Shown: one piece after another, positions 8,023 to 16,964 of the stretch
Numbering within the stretch: position 1 is the stretch's first letter
How the letters are laid out: every line of letters begins with the position of its first letter
NCBI GenBank assembly: GCA_035691065.1
Contig: DASSJT010000087.1
Location: 62,001 to 126,000 of the forward strand
Origin: DASSJT01 sp035691065
GTDB lineage: Bacteria; Actinomycetota; Actinomycetes; Actinomycetales; Dermatophilaceae
Direction of reading: 5' to 3'
DNA: 64,000 nucleotides
Notes under the pieces: model-generated
Databases searched by the model: none
Told to the model about the DNA's origin: nothing
What the model saw: only the letters and a program-made list of their open reading frames with translations
Program-made: the position numbers and the translations under genes

Positions 8023-9579
8023 TCAGCGAGCGAAGACGACGACGGAGTGCCACCCCGTCGCCCCGCTGGGGAACGGGTCGGCGACGGCCTGGGTCTGCTG
8101 GTAGCCGAGGCTGTCTGTGGCCCTCACCGTCAGGGTATGGCGACCCTTGGTGGCATCCCAGGGCAGGAACCACTGGCGCCAGTAGTCGATCCCGCCGTCC
8201 GGGCCGAGCGTTGCCTCGCGCCAGCCGCCCTGGTCCACCTGGACCTGCACGCCCTTGATCCCGCGCCCCTGGGCCCAGGCGACGCCGCCGATGTAGGTCT
8301 TCCCCGCCGCGATGGAGGAAAGCCCCCGCGGCACGTCGATGCGGGACTCGGTGAGGATCGGTGCGTCCGTCGCCCAGCCGCGGTCGGTCCAGTAGGCCGG
8401 CTGCGCGGCATACGTCGTCGCCGTCATCTCGGTGACCCACTTCGTGCAGCCCACGAACCCGTACAGGCCCGGCGTCACCATCCGGACCGGAAACCCGTGC
8501 TCGGCGGGAAGCGGTGCGCCGTTCATGGCGACGGCCAGCATTGCGTCGCGGCCGTCGGTGAGGGCCTGCACCGGCGTCGACACCGTGAAGCCGTCGACCG
8601 ACGTCGAGAGGATCTGGTCGACGCCGGGCCGGATCCCGACCCGCGATAGCAGGTCAGCGGTCCGCACCCCGAGCCACCGCGCTCCGGAGATGTAAGGTCC
8701 GCCCACCTCGTTGCTCACGCAGGTCAGCGTGATGTCGCGCTCGATCATCGGCATGGCCAGCAGCTCGGCATACGTGACGGTCAACCGGTGGTCCACGTTG
8801 CCGTCGATGGTGAGCGTCCACGACTCGGCGTCGACCCGTGGCACGACCAGGGCGGTGTCGATGCGGTAGAAGTCGGCGTTGGGGGTGCGGAAGGCGCTGA
8901 CCCCGCGGACCGTTCCCTCGACCCCCGATGGCAGGGGCCGGGCCGGCTCCGCGGGCGCAGGCAGGTGCAGCGAGGCGGGCAGCGTGGGCACCCGCCCGAT
9001 CCGGTGACCCAGGGCGGCTGCCCCGGCCGACAGCGCGGCGACGCCCGCGGCGGCCGCCAGGAACACGCGGCGGTCGGGTGCCGGCCGCAAGTCGTTGTAT
9101 GCCGGGTGGCGGGCGTTCGCGGCCCGCTGCCCCTCCAGCACGTAGAGGAGGCCGTAGAGAACGAGCACTCCGGCAAGCCCGGCGACCAGGCCCGGGAGGG
9201 CGTCGAAGCTGCCGGCGGCCGGTCGGGCCGTGGCGGCCAACGCGGCGATGACCCCGAGAGCCATGACCGCAACCAGCGCGGTGGTCCGGTGCCGGCGGGC
9301 CAGCAGGCCGGTGACCACCGCGCCCACGACCGTCACGACGCCCACCGAGAGCAGGAGGATCGGCTTGTCCGCGGTGCCGAAGGTCTGCACTGCCCACTCC
9401 TTCACCGGGGTGGGTGTGGCGTCGATCACCGACGACCCCATGGCCACCACGGGAGACGAGGGCGGGTTGACGAAGGCGGCAGCCAGGTGCCCCACGCCCA
9501 TGCCAGCCGCGGCCGCCGCGCCGCCGCAGACGGCATACAGGCCCCTGCCCGGGGGTGGGGCACTCGCAGAGCTGGTCAC
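8023..9579 (-). CDS. Membrane-anchored molybdopterin-dependent oxidoreductase (sulfite-oxidase fold)
   Basis: The N-terminal 210 residues hold several hydrophobic helices (about 15-35, 75-95, 105-120, 135-155 and 180-200). Residues about 255-400 form the Moco domain; the pterin/Mo ligand cysteine is in ITLTCVSNEVGGPYI. A GFVGCTKWVTE segment lies near 410. The last 100 residues (IAAGKTYIGGVAWAQ to the end) are the Ig-like dimerisation domain. The substrate is unknown: it lacks a heme domain, so electrons probably pass to a membrane partner. It lies upstream of the SigK genes on the same strand. I chose GTG 9579 because upstream residues look unlike the family. Confidence 0.85.
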   Translation of the reverse strand: MTSSASAPPPGRGLYAVCGGAAAAAGMGVGHLAAAFVNPPSSPVVAMGSSVIDATPTPVKEWAVQTFGTADKPILLLSVGVVTVVGAVVTGLLARRHRTTALVAVMALGVIAALAATARPAAGSFDALPGLVAGLAGVLVLYGLLYVLEGQRAANARHPAYNDLRPAPDRRVFLAAAAGVAALSAGAAALGHRIGRVPTLPASLHLPAPAEPARPLPSGVEGTVRGVSAFRTPNADFYRIDTALVVPRVDAESWTLTIDGNVDHRLTVTYAELLAMPMIERDITLTCVSNEVGGPYISGARWLGVRTADLLSRVGIRPGVDQILSTSVDGFTVSTPVQALTDGRDAMLAVAMNGAPLPAEHGFPVRMVTPGLYGFVGCTKWVTEMTATTYAAQPAYWTDRGWATDAPILTESRIDVPRGLSSIAAGKTYIGGVAWAQGRGIKGVQVQVDQGGWREATLGPDGGIDYWRQWFLPWDATKGRHTLTVRATDSLGYQQTQAVADPFPSGATGWHSVVVFAR

Positions 9580-9691
9580 ATCTCCAGTTCGTAGCACGGG
9601 CCGGCCCGGCTTGGGAGGCTCCGGGCCAGTCCGTTCGAGGTCCGTAAGGTCTCGGCACCGCCCGCCCCGCACGCGGCCACTCCGCTGGCTC

Positions 9692-9697
9692 TAGGGT
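9692..9697 (+). promoter_or_regulatory. Putative leaderless -10 box (TAGGGT)
   Basis: TAGGGT ends 6 nt before the GTG start at 9704. No ribosome site is visible. Confidence 0.5.
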
Positions 9698-9703
9698 GGC
9701 CGG

Positions 9704-9916
9704 GTGACGACCCCTCGGCGCTCCCCCAAGTTCGGGGCGTTCATCCTGACCGGCGCGGTGATCGGGTTCATCATCGGCTCGGCCATCGCCTACTTCGGCC
9801 CCGCGACGCCGAGCTACGCCACCAGCAGCGGGGTGGGCTTCATCGGGCTGCTCATTGCCGCCGTCGGCGCACTGGCCGGGGCACTCCTCGCGATCGCCCT
9901 CGACCGCAGGGGGTGA
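9704..9916 (+). CDS. Small two-helix membrane protein
   Basis: The 70-residue product has two hydrophobic segments, about residues 10-31 (FGAFILTGAVIGFIIGSAIAY) and 43-65 (GVGFIGLLIAAVGALAGALLAIAL), with short charged ends. It is probably an inner-membrane protein of unknown role. It precedes purF by 45 bp; a similar small membrane gene beside purF is common in actinobacteria as far as I recall. The GTG start is favoured by the -10 box just upstream. Confidence 0.65.
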   Translation: MTTPRRSPKFGAFILTGAVIGFIIGSAIAYFGPATPSYATSSGVGFIGLLIAAVGALAGALLAIALDRRG

Positions 9917-9961
9917 GCCGGCCGGCGGGGGCGACCGGCATACCGCATCCCCTGTGGGAGA

Positions 9962-11557
9962 ATGAGGCACGTGGCGCGCGCCGACGGACTCCTGTCCCAC
10001 GACCTCATGCCTGGCGAGAAGAGCCCGCAGGATGCCTGCGGGGTCTTCGGTGTCTGGGCACCGGGCGAGGAGGTCGCCAAGCTGACGTACTTCGGCCTCT
10101 ATGCGCTGCAGCACCGCGGCCAGGAGTCGGCAGGCATCGCGACCAGCGACGGCGACAAGATCCTCGTCTACAAGGACATGGGGCTGGTCAGCCAGGTGTT
10201 CGACGAGACCGCGCTCAACTCGCTCAAGGGCCACATCGCGCTCGGCCACACGCGCTACTCGACCACGGGCGGGTCCACCTGGGAGAACGCCCAACCCACC
10301 CTGGGGGGCTCCGACGGCGGGACCGTCGCCCTGGCCCACAACGGCAACCTGATCAACTCGACCGAGCTGCGCGACCTCGTGCACGAGCGCCTGGGTGCGC
10401 TGGCGGGCAAGTCGGGCGAGCTGCGCTACGGCAACACGTCGGACACCGCGCTGGTCACCACCCTGCTGGCGGCCAACCCCGACCGCACGCTCGAGGCCAG
10501 TGCGCTGGAGGTCCTCCCACTGCTGCGCGGTGCGTTCAGCCTGGTCTTCATGGACGAGCACACGCTGTATGCCGCCCGCGACGCCCACGGGGTGCGTCCG
10601 CTTGCGCTGGGTCGCCTCGAGCGGGGCTGGGTGGTCGCGTCCGAGACAGCAGCGCTGCAGACGGTCGGCGCGTCGGTGATTCGCGAGGTGGAGCCGGGCG
10701 AGCTGGTCGCGATCGACGAGAACGGCCTGCGCACCCACCGGTTCGCGGAGGCGACGCCCAACGGCTGCGTGTTCGAGTACGTCTACCTCGCGCGGCCGGA
10801 CGCCGTCATCAGGGGGCGGGTCGTCCACGAGGCGCGCGTGGAGATGGGCCGTCAGCTGGCGCGCGAGCACGGCGTGGAGGCCGATCTCGTCATCGGCGTT
10901 CCCGAGTCGGGCGTCCCGGCGGCGGTCGGCTACTCCCAGGAGTCCGGCATCCCGTTCGGGCAGGGTTTCGTCAAGAACGCCTACGTGGGGCGCACCTTCA
11001 TCCAGCCGTCGCAGACGCTCCGGCAGCTCGGCATCCGGCTCAAGCTGAACCCGCTCGAGCACACCATCCGCGGCAAGCGCCTGGTGGTGGTCGACGACTC
11101 CATCGTGAGGGGCAACACCCAGCGGGCGCAGATCCGGATGCTGCGCGAGGCCGGGGCGGCTGAGGTCCACGTGCGGATCTCCTCTCCGCCGGTGCAGTGG
11201 CCGTGCTTCTACGGCATCGACTTCGCGTCCCGCGCCGAGCTGATTGCCACGGGGCTGGGCGTCGAGGAGATCCGTGCCTCCATCGGAGCCGACTCGCTCG
11301 GCTACATCTCGGAGCAGGGCATGGTCGCCGCGACGGGCCAGCCGGCCGACCAGCTCTGCACGGCGTGCTTCACCGGGCGCTACCCCATCGAGCTGCCCGA
11401 GGACGGCCGGATCGGCAAGCACGTGCTCGAGACCCTGCCGATCTCGGTGCGCACCGGTCATGACTCGAGCATCGACCTCGATGCCGGCCTCCGCGACGTC
11501 GAGGGCGTTCCGCTGGGCGTGGCCGGCGGCGCCGAGAACGCCCTCCAGCACCCGTAG
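9962..11557 (+). CDS. purF: Amidophosphoribosyltransferase
   Basis: It catalyses the first committed step of purine synthesis (PRPP plus glutamine to phosphoribosylamine). The N-terminal nucleophile Cys26 is in DACGVFG, preceded by a propeptide as in the Bacillus-type enzyme. The Ntn glutaminase domain covers about residues 26-260 (ALQHRGQESAGI, TRYSTTG, HNGNL). The PRPP-binding loop VVVDDSIVRGNT is near 380. Cys residues in the C-terminal CTACFTGRYP fit an Fe-S cluster. The 531-residue length is normal. The start could be ATG 9962 or GTG 9971; only the cleaved propeptide differs. It is followed by purM. Confidence 0.97.
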   Translation: MRHVARADGLLSHDLMPGEKSPQDACGVFGVWAPGEEVAKLTYFGLYALQHRGQESAGIATSDGDKILVYKDMGLVSQVFDETALNSLKGHIALGHTRYSTTGGSTWENAQPTLGGSDGGTVALAHNGNLINSTELRDLVHERLGALAGKSGELRYGNTSDTALVTTLLAANPDRTLEASALEVLPLLRGAFSLVFMDEHTLYAARDAHGVRPLALGRLERGWVVASETAALQTVGASVIREVEPGELVAIDENGLRTHRFAEATPNGCVFEYVYLARPDAVIRGRVVHEARVEMGRQLAREHGVEADLVIGVPESGVPAAVGYSQESGIPFGQGFVKNAYVGRTFIQPSQTLRQLGIRLKLNPLEHTIRGKRLVVVDDSIVRGNTQRAQIRMLREAGAAEVHVRISSPPVQWPCFYGIDFASRAELIATGLGVEEIRASIGADSLGYISEQGMVAATGQPADQLCTACFTGRYPIELPEDGRIGKHVLETLPISVRTGHDSSIDLDAGLRDVEGVPLGVAGGAENALQHP

Positions 11558-11609
11558 TCCTTGCACCTGGGAGCGCCCGTCACCCCGGCCCCGATCCCTG
11601 CAGGCTCGC

Positions 11610-11615
11610 TAGGCT
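11610..11615 (+). promoter_or_regulatory. Putative leaderless -10 box (TAGGCT)
   Basis: TAGGCT ends 6 nt before the purM GTG start at 11622. It suggests purM has its own leaderless promoter in addition to any read-through from purF. Confidence 0.5.
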
Positions 11616-11621
11616 GGGCGC

Positions 11622-12737
11622 GTGAGTGAGCCGATCACCTACGCCGGAGCCGGGGTCGACGTCGAGGCTGGTGATCGCGCCGTCGAGCTCATGAAGGCGT
11701 CGGTGGCGCGCGCCACCCGCCCCGAGGTCCTCGGCGGGCTCGGCGGCTTCGCGGGCCTGTTCGACGCCTCGGCCCTGTCCCGCATGACCCGCCCGGTGCT
11801 CGCCACCTCGACCGACGGCGTCGGCACGAAGGTCGCCATCGCCCAGGCCCTCGACAAGCACGACACGATCGGCTTCGACCTGGTCGGAATGGTCGTCGAC
11901 GACATCGTGGTCTGCGGCGCTGAGCCCCTGTTCATGACGGACTACATCGCCACCGGCAAGGTGGTTCCCGAGCGCATCGCGGCCATCGTGTCGGGTATCG
12001 CTGCTGCGTGTGCCACGGCGGGCGTCGCCCTCGTGGGCGGGGAGACGGCCGAGCACCCGGGCCTGCTCGAGCCGGATGAGTACGACCTGGCCGGCGCCGC
12101 GACCGGCGTCGTGGAGTATGCCGGCGTGCTGGGTCCCCAGCGCGTGTGTCCCGGCGATGTGGTCATGGCCCTGGCGAGCTCGGGCCTGCACTCCAACGGC
12201 TACTCGCTGGTCCGCCGTGTGGTTGCCTCGGCGGGCTGGGCGCTGGACCGCCACGTGCCCGAGTTCGGCCGCACGCTCGGCGAAGAGCTCCTGGAGCCGA
12301 CGCGCGTCTATGCGGCCGACCTGCTCCACCTCATCCGCACCATGGGCGTCGACGTCCACGCGCTGTCCCATGTCACCGGTGGCGGCCTGGCGGCCAACCT
12401 GGCTCGGGTGCTCCCGGCGGAGGTCTTCGCCCGCGTCGACCGCAGCACATGGACGCCGCCTCCGGTGTTCACCACCATCGGTGCGCTGGGCCGCGTCCCC
12501 GAGCCGGATCTCGAGCGCACGCTCAATATGGGCGTCGGCTTCGTCGCGGTACTCCCTGCAGACGACGCCGACCTCGCGATCGCCACCCTCGCCGGACGGA
12601 ACATCGAGGCGTGGGTTCTCGGCGACGTCACACACCTCGGGGCTGCTGCCGTGGCCGACGGCGTCGAGGTGGTTCGAGGGGCCAAGGGCGTGCACGGCGG
12701 CGCGGTCCAGGTCATGGGCGCTCACCCATCCAGCTGA
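11622..12737 (+). CDS. purM: Phosphoribosylformylglycinamidine cyclo-ligase (AIR synthetase)
   Basis: The 371-residue product makes aminoimidazole ribotide in purine synthesis. It has the PurM-superfamily signatures: ITYAGAGVDVEAGD at the N-terminus, LATSTDGVGTKVAIA near residue 60, the nucleotide-site segment FDLVGMVVDDIVVCGAEPLFMTDYI near 85, VGGETAEHPG near 140 and HVTGGGLAANLARVLP near 245. Length is usual. Its stop codon lies inside the first unit of the 19-bp tandem repeat that fills the gap to the convergent hydrolase gene. Confidence 0.97.
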   Translation: MSEPITYAGAGVDVEAGDRAVELMKASVARATRPEVLGGLGGFAGLFDASALSRMTRPVLATSTDGVGTKVAIAQALDKHDTIGFDLVGMVVDDIVVCGAEPLFMTDYIATGKVVPERIAAIVSGIAAACATAGVALVGGETAEHPGLLEPDEYDLAGAATGVVEYAGVLGPQRVCPGDVVMALASSGLHSNGYSLVRRVVASAGWALDRHVPEFGRTLGEELLEPTRVYAADLLHLIRTMGVDVHALSHVTGGGLAANLARVLPAEVFARVDRSTWTPPPVFTTIGALGRVPEPDLERTLNMGVGFVAVLPADDADLAIATLAGRNIEAWVLGDVTHLGAAAVADGVEVVRGAKGVHGGAVQVMGAHPSS

Positions 12738-12862
12738 ACGGTCGCGGCCCAGCTGAAGGGTCACCGCCCAGCTGAACGGTCGCGGCCCAGCTGAAAGGTC
12801 GCGGCCCAGCTGAAAGGTCGCGGCCCAGCTGAAAGGTCGCGGCCCATCGAAGGGTCACCGCC
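12731..12862. repeat. 19-bp tandem repeat (7 copies) between convergent genes
   Basis: The unit is cagctgaacggtcgcggcc with few variants. Six full copies start at 12731, 12750, 12769, 12788, 12807 and 12826, and a degenerate copy follows from 12845. The purM stop lies in copy 1 and the stop of the opposing hydrolase gene in the last copy. Because 19 is not a multiple of 3, the TGA in each unit falls in all three forward frames in turn. Confidence 0.92.
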
Positions 12863-13412
12863 CAGCCAGGACCTCGTCGGTCGTCGTGAGCTCGATCTGC
12901 GGCTCGTAGAGCTTCATCGCGGAGAGCGCGTTGTCGTGCGCCTCCTTCGACGAGCCGGCGCACGCATCCGTGACCACCAGGACGTGGGCCCCGGCGTCGG
13001 CCGCCGGGAGCGCTGTGGAGATGACGCAGCAGTCGGTGGACACACCGGCGAGCACGAGCGTCGGGGTGGTGCCGGCGTGGGCGATGAGGTCGGGGATCCA
13101 CTTGCCGAACGTGTGAGCCGTGACCGTGTGCCGGGCGAGATCTGCGACCTCCGGCACCAGCGCATAGAGCGGGTCGTCGTCAGGGACCAGCGCGAACGGC
13201 CACTGCTCGTAGTAGGCCACCCATGAGCCGGTCGGCTGCGGATGCGCCACGAACCGGGTGAAGATCGCACGATCGCCGAAGGCCTTGGCGAGGCGGCGGA
13301 TCGGCTCGACGGCGTCTGGCCACATGACCGAGCCCCACGGGCTGGTGGGATCGGCGAACACGCGCTGAGCGTCGATGACCACCAGCCAGGCGTCGTCCGG
13401 CGGTGCCGTCAC
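12855..13412 (-). CDS. Isochorismatase-family cysteine hydrolase
   Basis: The 185-residue protein has the D-K-C triad of the family: Asp14 in WLVVIDAQRVF, Lys105 in TFGKWIPDL and Cys130 in GVSTDCCV, which follows the cis-peptide motif. Family members hydrolyse amide bonds, for example in nicotinamide, biuret or ureidoacrylate. The GTG start at 13412 overlaps the stop of the NCS1 permease gene (GTGA), so the two are coupled. An amidase acting on a nucleobase-like or hydantoin-like compound imported by that permease is a reasonable inference, not proven. The upstream open frame to 13784 is only a shadow of the permease gene. Confidence 0.85.
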   Translation of the reverse strand: MTAPPDDAWLVVIDAQRVFADPTSPWGSVMWPDAVEPIRRLAKAFGDRAIFTRFVAHPQPTGSWVAYYEQWPFALVPDDDPLYALVPEVADLARHTVTAHTFGKWIPDLIAHAGTTPTLVLAGVSTDCCVISTALPAADAGAHVLVVTDACAGSSKEAHDNALSAMKLYEPQIELTTTDEVLAGR

Positions 13413-14920
13413 CGCGCACCGGCCCCCCCGGCATACGCCTGCTCGTGTCCCTGCTCCTGGCGTCGCACGGTGCCGCGCCGGAGCACATAGGTGACCAGGA
13501 ACGACAGCAGCAGCGCGATGATCACACCGAGGTTGGCATAGGCCCACGCACCGTCCTTGCCGCCCAGGCCGAGCGGCTCGAGGAGGTAGCCCTGCCAGTT
13601 GTTCCACGAGGCGTCCGCGGCGAACAGGTTGATGACCAGCCCCCACCCGATCGCCGAGGCGACCACGACCGTGGCGATCGAGGTCCAGTCCCAGCTCCCG
13701 TAGCGGCCTCTGGCGTTGAACAGGGCGTCCTCGTCGTAGTCGTGCCGACGGAGCATGATGTCGGCGATCATGATGCCGGCCCACGACGCGAGGGGAACGC
13801 CGAGGGTGATGAGGAACGACTGGAACGGCGCCAGGAAGCTCTCGGCGAAGAAGACGACGTAGATCGTGCCCAGGGTGAGGATCACGCCGTCGATGAACGC
13901 GGCACTCGGCCGGCGGATGCGCACGCCGAGGGACAGCAGGGTCAGGCCCGAGGAGTAGATGCCGAGGACCGCGCCGCTGACCAGCGCGAGGATCGCCGCC
14001 ACGAGGAAGGGCACCAGGAACCAGGTCGGCAGGATCGTGGCGAGCGTGCCCACGGGGTCGGCCGCGATGCCGTCACGCAGCTTCTTGTCCGAGCCGGCGA
14101 GGGCGAGGCCGTAGATGACCAGCAGCACTGGAGCGAGCGCGCCGCCGAACGTGTTCCAGAAGACGATCGAGCCATCGGAGGCGTCGCGGCGCTGGTAGCG
14201 CGACCAGTCTGCCGCGATGTTGATCCAGCCGAGTCCGAACCCGGTCATCACCAACACGAGGGCGCCGATGACCGCCTGCGTCGACCCTGACGGCAGCGCG
14301 CTGACGGCGGACCAGTGGATGTCCTTGAGGGTCAGCCCGACGTAGACGATCGTGACGACACCGGTGATCCAGGTCAGCCAGGACTGCATCCGCATGATGA
14401 CGTGGTAGCCCGCCACGGAGGCCGCGACGATGAGCACTGCAGTGACGAGGCAGGCGACGATCTTCGTGGCCGTGCCGCCGCCCCACCCGAGCTGTCTGAA
14501 GATGGTCGCGGTCGCGAGGGTGGCGAGGATCGCGAGGAACGTCTCCCAGCCGATCGAGGTCAGCCACGAGATGACACCGGGCACCTTCTGGCCGGTGACC
14601 CCGAACGCCGACCGCGACAGGATCATGGTGGGGGCCGACCCCCGTTTGCCGGCGATCGCGATGATGCCGCAGAGCAGGAACGACACCACGATGCCGACTG
14701 CGGCCACGACGACGGCCTGCCAGAACGAGATGCCGAAGCCGAAGATGAAACCGGCATAGCTGATGCCGAAGACGCTGACGTTGGCCGCGAACCAGGGCCA
14801 GAACAGGTCGGCCGGCCGCGCCGTCCGGTCGGCCTCGTCGATGATCTCGATCCCGGTGGTCTCGACGCCGAGGCGCCTGATCTCCTGCTCGCCCACCGCC
14901 TGGGTGCCCACGTCGCTCAT
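13409..14920 (-). CDS. NCS1-family purine-cytosine permease-like transporter
   Basis: The 503-residue integral membrane protein has about 12 hydrophobic helices. The N-terminal cytoplasmic part (GIEIIDEADRTARPADLFWPWFAANVSVF) is typical of cytosine/purine permeases, where the PWFAAN-like region enters helix 1. The helix 3 region SAPTMILSRSAFGVTGQKVP matches the family. It should import a nucleobase, allantoin-like or hydantoin-like compound by cation symport. It is translationally coupled to the downstream cysteine hydrolase. The pair interrupts the purM-DUF3073-vdh-bldC order known from Streptomyces, so it is probably an insertion. Confidence 0.88.
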   Translation of the reverse strand: MSDVGTQAVGEQEIRRLGVETTGIEIIDEADRTARPADLFWPWFAANVSVFGISYAGFIFGFGISFWQAVVVAAVGIVVSFLLCGIIAIAGKRGSAPTMILSRSAFGVTGQKVPGVISWLTSIGWETFLAILATLATATIFRQLGWGGGTATKIVACLVTAVLIVAASVAGYHVIMRMQSWLTWITGVVTIVYVGLTLKDIHWSAVSALPSGSTQAVIGALVLVMTGFGLGWINIAADWSRYQRRDASDGSIVFWNTFGGALAPVLLVIYGLALAGSDKKLRDGIAADPVGTLATILPTWFLVPFLVAAILALVSGAVLGIYSSGLTLLSLGVRIRRPSAAFIDGVILTLGTIYVVFFAESFLAPFQSFLITLGVPLASWAGIMIADIMLRRHDYDEDALFNARGRYGSWDWTSIATVVVASAIGWGLVINLFAADASWNNWQGYLLEPLGLGGKDGAWAYANLGVIIALLLSFLVTYVLRRGTVRRQEQGHEQAYAGGAGAR

Positions 14921-15069
14921 GGGCGAAGCGTGCCAGACCGCGGTGACAGCGACAACGCAACACCCCCGGGCGCGCGAAGAACACGACCTGTCGGTCGATC
15001 GGGTGCCCGAGTCACCGAGGGAGGGTCGGCTGGTGACGGCCTCGACCGCGCACCACCAACCAGGTCAGG

Positions 15070-15264
15070 TCAACCCTGGCCCGAGGCCCACTTGTCGTAG
15101 TCGTCCTCGTCGTCGTAGAGGTCGTCGGAGGTCCGCGCCCGCTCCCGCGACTGCGAATCGCCGTGTAGTTCTCGCTCAAGCGCACTCAAGTCGGTGTTCG
15201 GGCTGTAGTACTTCAGCTCCCGAGCGACCTTCGTCTGCTTGGCCTTGGCCCGGCCGCGCCCCAT
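15070..15264 (-). CDS. DUF3073 family protein
   Basis: The 64-residue basic-then-acidic protein begins MGRGRAKAKQTKVARELKYYSP, the hallmark of the actinobacterial DUF3073 family, and ends in a run of Asp/Glu (DDLYDDEDDYDKW). Its function is unknown; the charge pattern suggests nucleic-acid or ribosome association (inference). In Streptomyces a DUF3073 gene lies between purM and vdh, and this order is kept here. Confidence 0.9.
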   Translation of the reverse strand: MGRGRAKAKQTKVARELKYYSPNTDLSALERELHGDSQSRERARTSDDLYDDEDDYDKWASGQG

Positions 15265-15505
15265 GGCGTGACCCCCTCGTGCGTCTGCCGGGACGGCATC
15301 GCTCAGCCGGAGGGCACCCTGCGCCCTTCGACCCCGCGGAGCGGTCCCGGGAATCGTGTGTATGTCGTGGGTACAACGCTACAGGGTCGATGCAAATTCG
15401 CGCTCACCCGTGTGGCGTAATCCGGCAAACCGGTCGATCTGGCGGGAACTCACTGCCGCTCGGCGGGCATCGAACCGCTCCCTCCCGAGGTCCCGGACCA
15501 CGCTC

Positions 15506-15556
15506 GTGAGGCATGCCGGGGTGCTCAACAGGGGCTCGCCACCCGGCATACCTCAC
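15506..15556 (-). terminator. Hairpin downstream of the valine dehydrogenase gene
   Basis: GTGAGGCATGCCGGG (15506-15520) pairs with CCCGGCATACCTCAC (15542-15556), a 15-bp stem with one wobble and a 21-nt loop. It lies just past the stop of the minus-strand vdh gene, so it may end that transcript. The rest of the gap, 15265-15505, holds the presumed promoter of the DUF3073 gene and no gene that I can see. Confidence 0.55.
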
Positions 15557-15584
15557 TCGTGCCTGCTGGCCCGAACGATGCTCT

Positions 15585-16745
15585 TCAGGCGCGATTGGGA
15601 AGCCAGATCTCCTGGCTGCCCACGGCCATCCGCGCCTCGGCGACGTGGTCGGCGGCCGCCGCTGGTGAGGTGCCGTGCGCCTCGGCCGTGCGCAGGACCT
15701 CGAGCGTGTGCTCGAAGATGGCGGCAGCCGACTTCTTCGCGCGCTCGAAGTTGAACCCTTGGAGCTCGTCGCTCACCTGGATGACCCCGCCCGCGTTGAC
15801 CAGGAAGTCGGGCGCGTAGGTGATGCCCCGGGCCATGAGCCGGTCGGCCGTGCCGCCCTCGCCCTCGGTCACCAGCTGGTTGTTGGCGCCGCCGCACACC
15901 ACGGTGGCGCGGAGCGCCTCCACGGTGTCGTCGTCCAGGGCGCCGCCGAGGGCGCATGGCGCGTAGACGTCGATGTCGGACCGCACGAGGGTGGCGGTGT
16001 CGGCGACGACCTCGATCTCCGGATGCTGTGCCTTGAGCGCGGCCACCGCCTGCTCGTTGATGTCAGTAACGACGACGTTGGCGCCGTCCTCGAGCAAGTG
16101 GGCGGCGAGCAGGTGACCCACCTTGCCCACCCCGGCGATGCCGACGGTGCGGCCGCGGAGGGTCGGCTGGCCCCACAGGTACTGCGCGCAGGCGCGCTGC
16201 CCCTGGAACACCCCGAACGCGGTCAGCACCGACGAGTCGCCCGCGCCGCCGCGGGACTCCGACCGGCCGGTGGCCCAGCGCGTCGTCTCGCTGACGATGT
16301 CCATGTCGGCGACGTAGGTGCCCACGTCGCACGCCGTCACGTAGCGGCCCCCGAGCGACTCGACGAACCGGCCGTAGGCGCGCAGCAGCTCGGGGGTCTT
16401 GTCGGTGGCCGGGTCGCCGATGATGACGGCCTTGCCCCCGCCCAGGGGCAGGCCGGCAACGGCGTTCTTGTAGGACATCCCCCGGCTGAGGCGCAGCACG
16501 TCCTCCAGTGCGGCTTCCTCCGACTCATAGGGATAGAACCGAGTGCCGCCGAGCCCGGGGCCGAGAGCAGTGTTGTGGATGCCGATGATGGCGCGGAGTC
16601 CGGTCACGCGGTCGTAGCAGTGGACCACCTGCTCGTGGTCGACGTGCGGGCGCGCGGCGGGATGGGCAGCCCCGTCGCTGCTGGGAGTGGCAGCCGCTGA
16701 TGGGGCGGCCGCATGGGGGGCCGGGGCCTGGGCGGAAGTAGTCAC
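15585..16745 (-). CDS. vdh: Valine/leucine dehydrogenase (Glu/Leu/Phe/Val dehydrogenase family)
   Basis: It oxidatively deaminates branched-chain amino acids with NAD+. The N-terminal substrate domain has GIHNTALGPGLGGTRFYPY and the catalytic-lysine loop MSYKNAVAGLPLGGGKAVI. The NAD domain has GIAGVGKVGHLLAAHLLEDGANVVVTDIN. NAGGVIQVSDEL is also conserved. It is 386 residues; the Ala/Pro-rich first 35 residues are not conserved. The GTG at 16745 was chosen because an AGGA ribosome site lies 9 nt before it. It is divergent from bldC, as in Streptomyces, where the same neighbour is a valine dehydrogenase that supplies precursors from valine. Confidence 0.92.
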   Translation of the reverse strand: MTTSAQAPAPHAAAPSAAATPSSDGAAHPAARPHVDHEQVVHCYDRVTGLRAIIGIHNTALGPGLGGTRFYPYESEEAALEDVLRLSRGMSYKNAVAGLPLGGGKAVIIGDPATDKTPELLRAYGRFVESLGGRYVTACDVGTYVADMDIVSETTRWATGRSESRGGAGDSSVLTAFGVFQGQRACAQYLWGQPTLRGRTVGIAGVGKVGHLLAAHLLEDGANVVVTDINEQAVAALKAQHPEIEVVADTATLVRSDIDVYAPCALGGALDDDTVEALRATVVCGGANNQLVTEGEGGTADRLMARGITYAPDFLVNAGGVIQVSDELQGFNFERAKKSAAAIFEHTLEVLRTAEAHGTSPAAAADHVAEARMAVGSQEIWLPNRA

Positions 16746-16964
16746 GGTGGTGCGGTCCTTGTCGGTCGGGGCACCGCCACGGGGTCTGCGACGGTGCAGC
16801 GTGGAACGCGGGTCACGCGTCGCTCCCACCCTATTCCCACCCAGATGGCTGGCGGCGGAGTAGTCCCTTTGGTTGATTGTGCAACGGCGATCTGGACCGC
16901 ACGGGACGGGTGTGTCCCACTATGGACGGAGTTCGGAGGAGATCGCCCGGCCATCCCTCGTGCG

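Noticed and set aside
9580..9690. Second SigK promoter before the molybdopterin oxidoreductase gene
   Set aside because: No CCGAAT with a suitable -35 element is present in that region.
8654..11566. Very long minus-strand open frame (970 codons)
   Set aside because: It lies opposite purF and the oxidoreductase gene, is rich in Arg/Gly/Pro with no motif, and is a typical high-GC shadow frame.
12731..12862. Possible CRISPR array
   Set aside because: Units are contiguous 19-mers without spacers and no cas genes are present. The same holds for the other tandem arrays.
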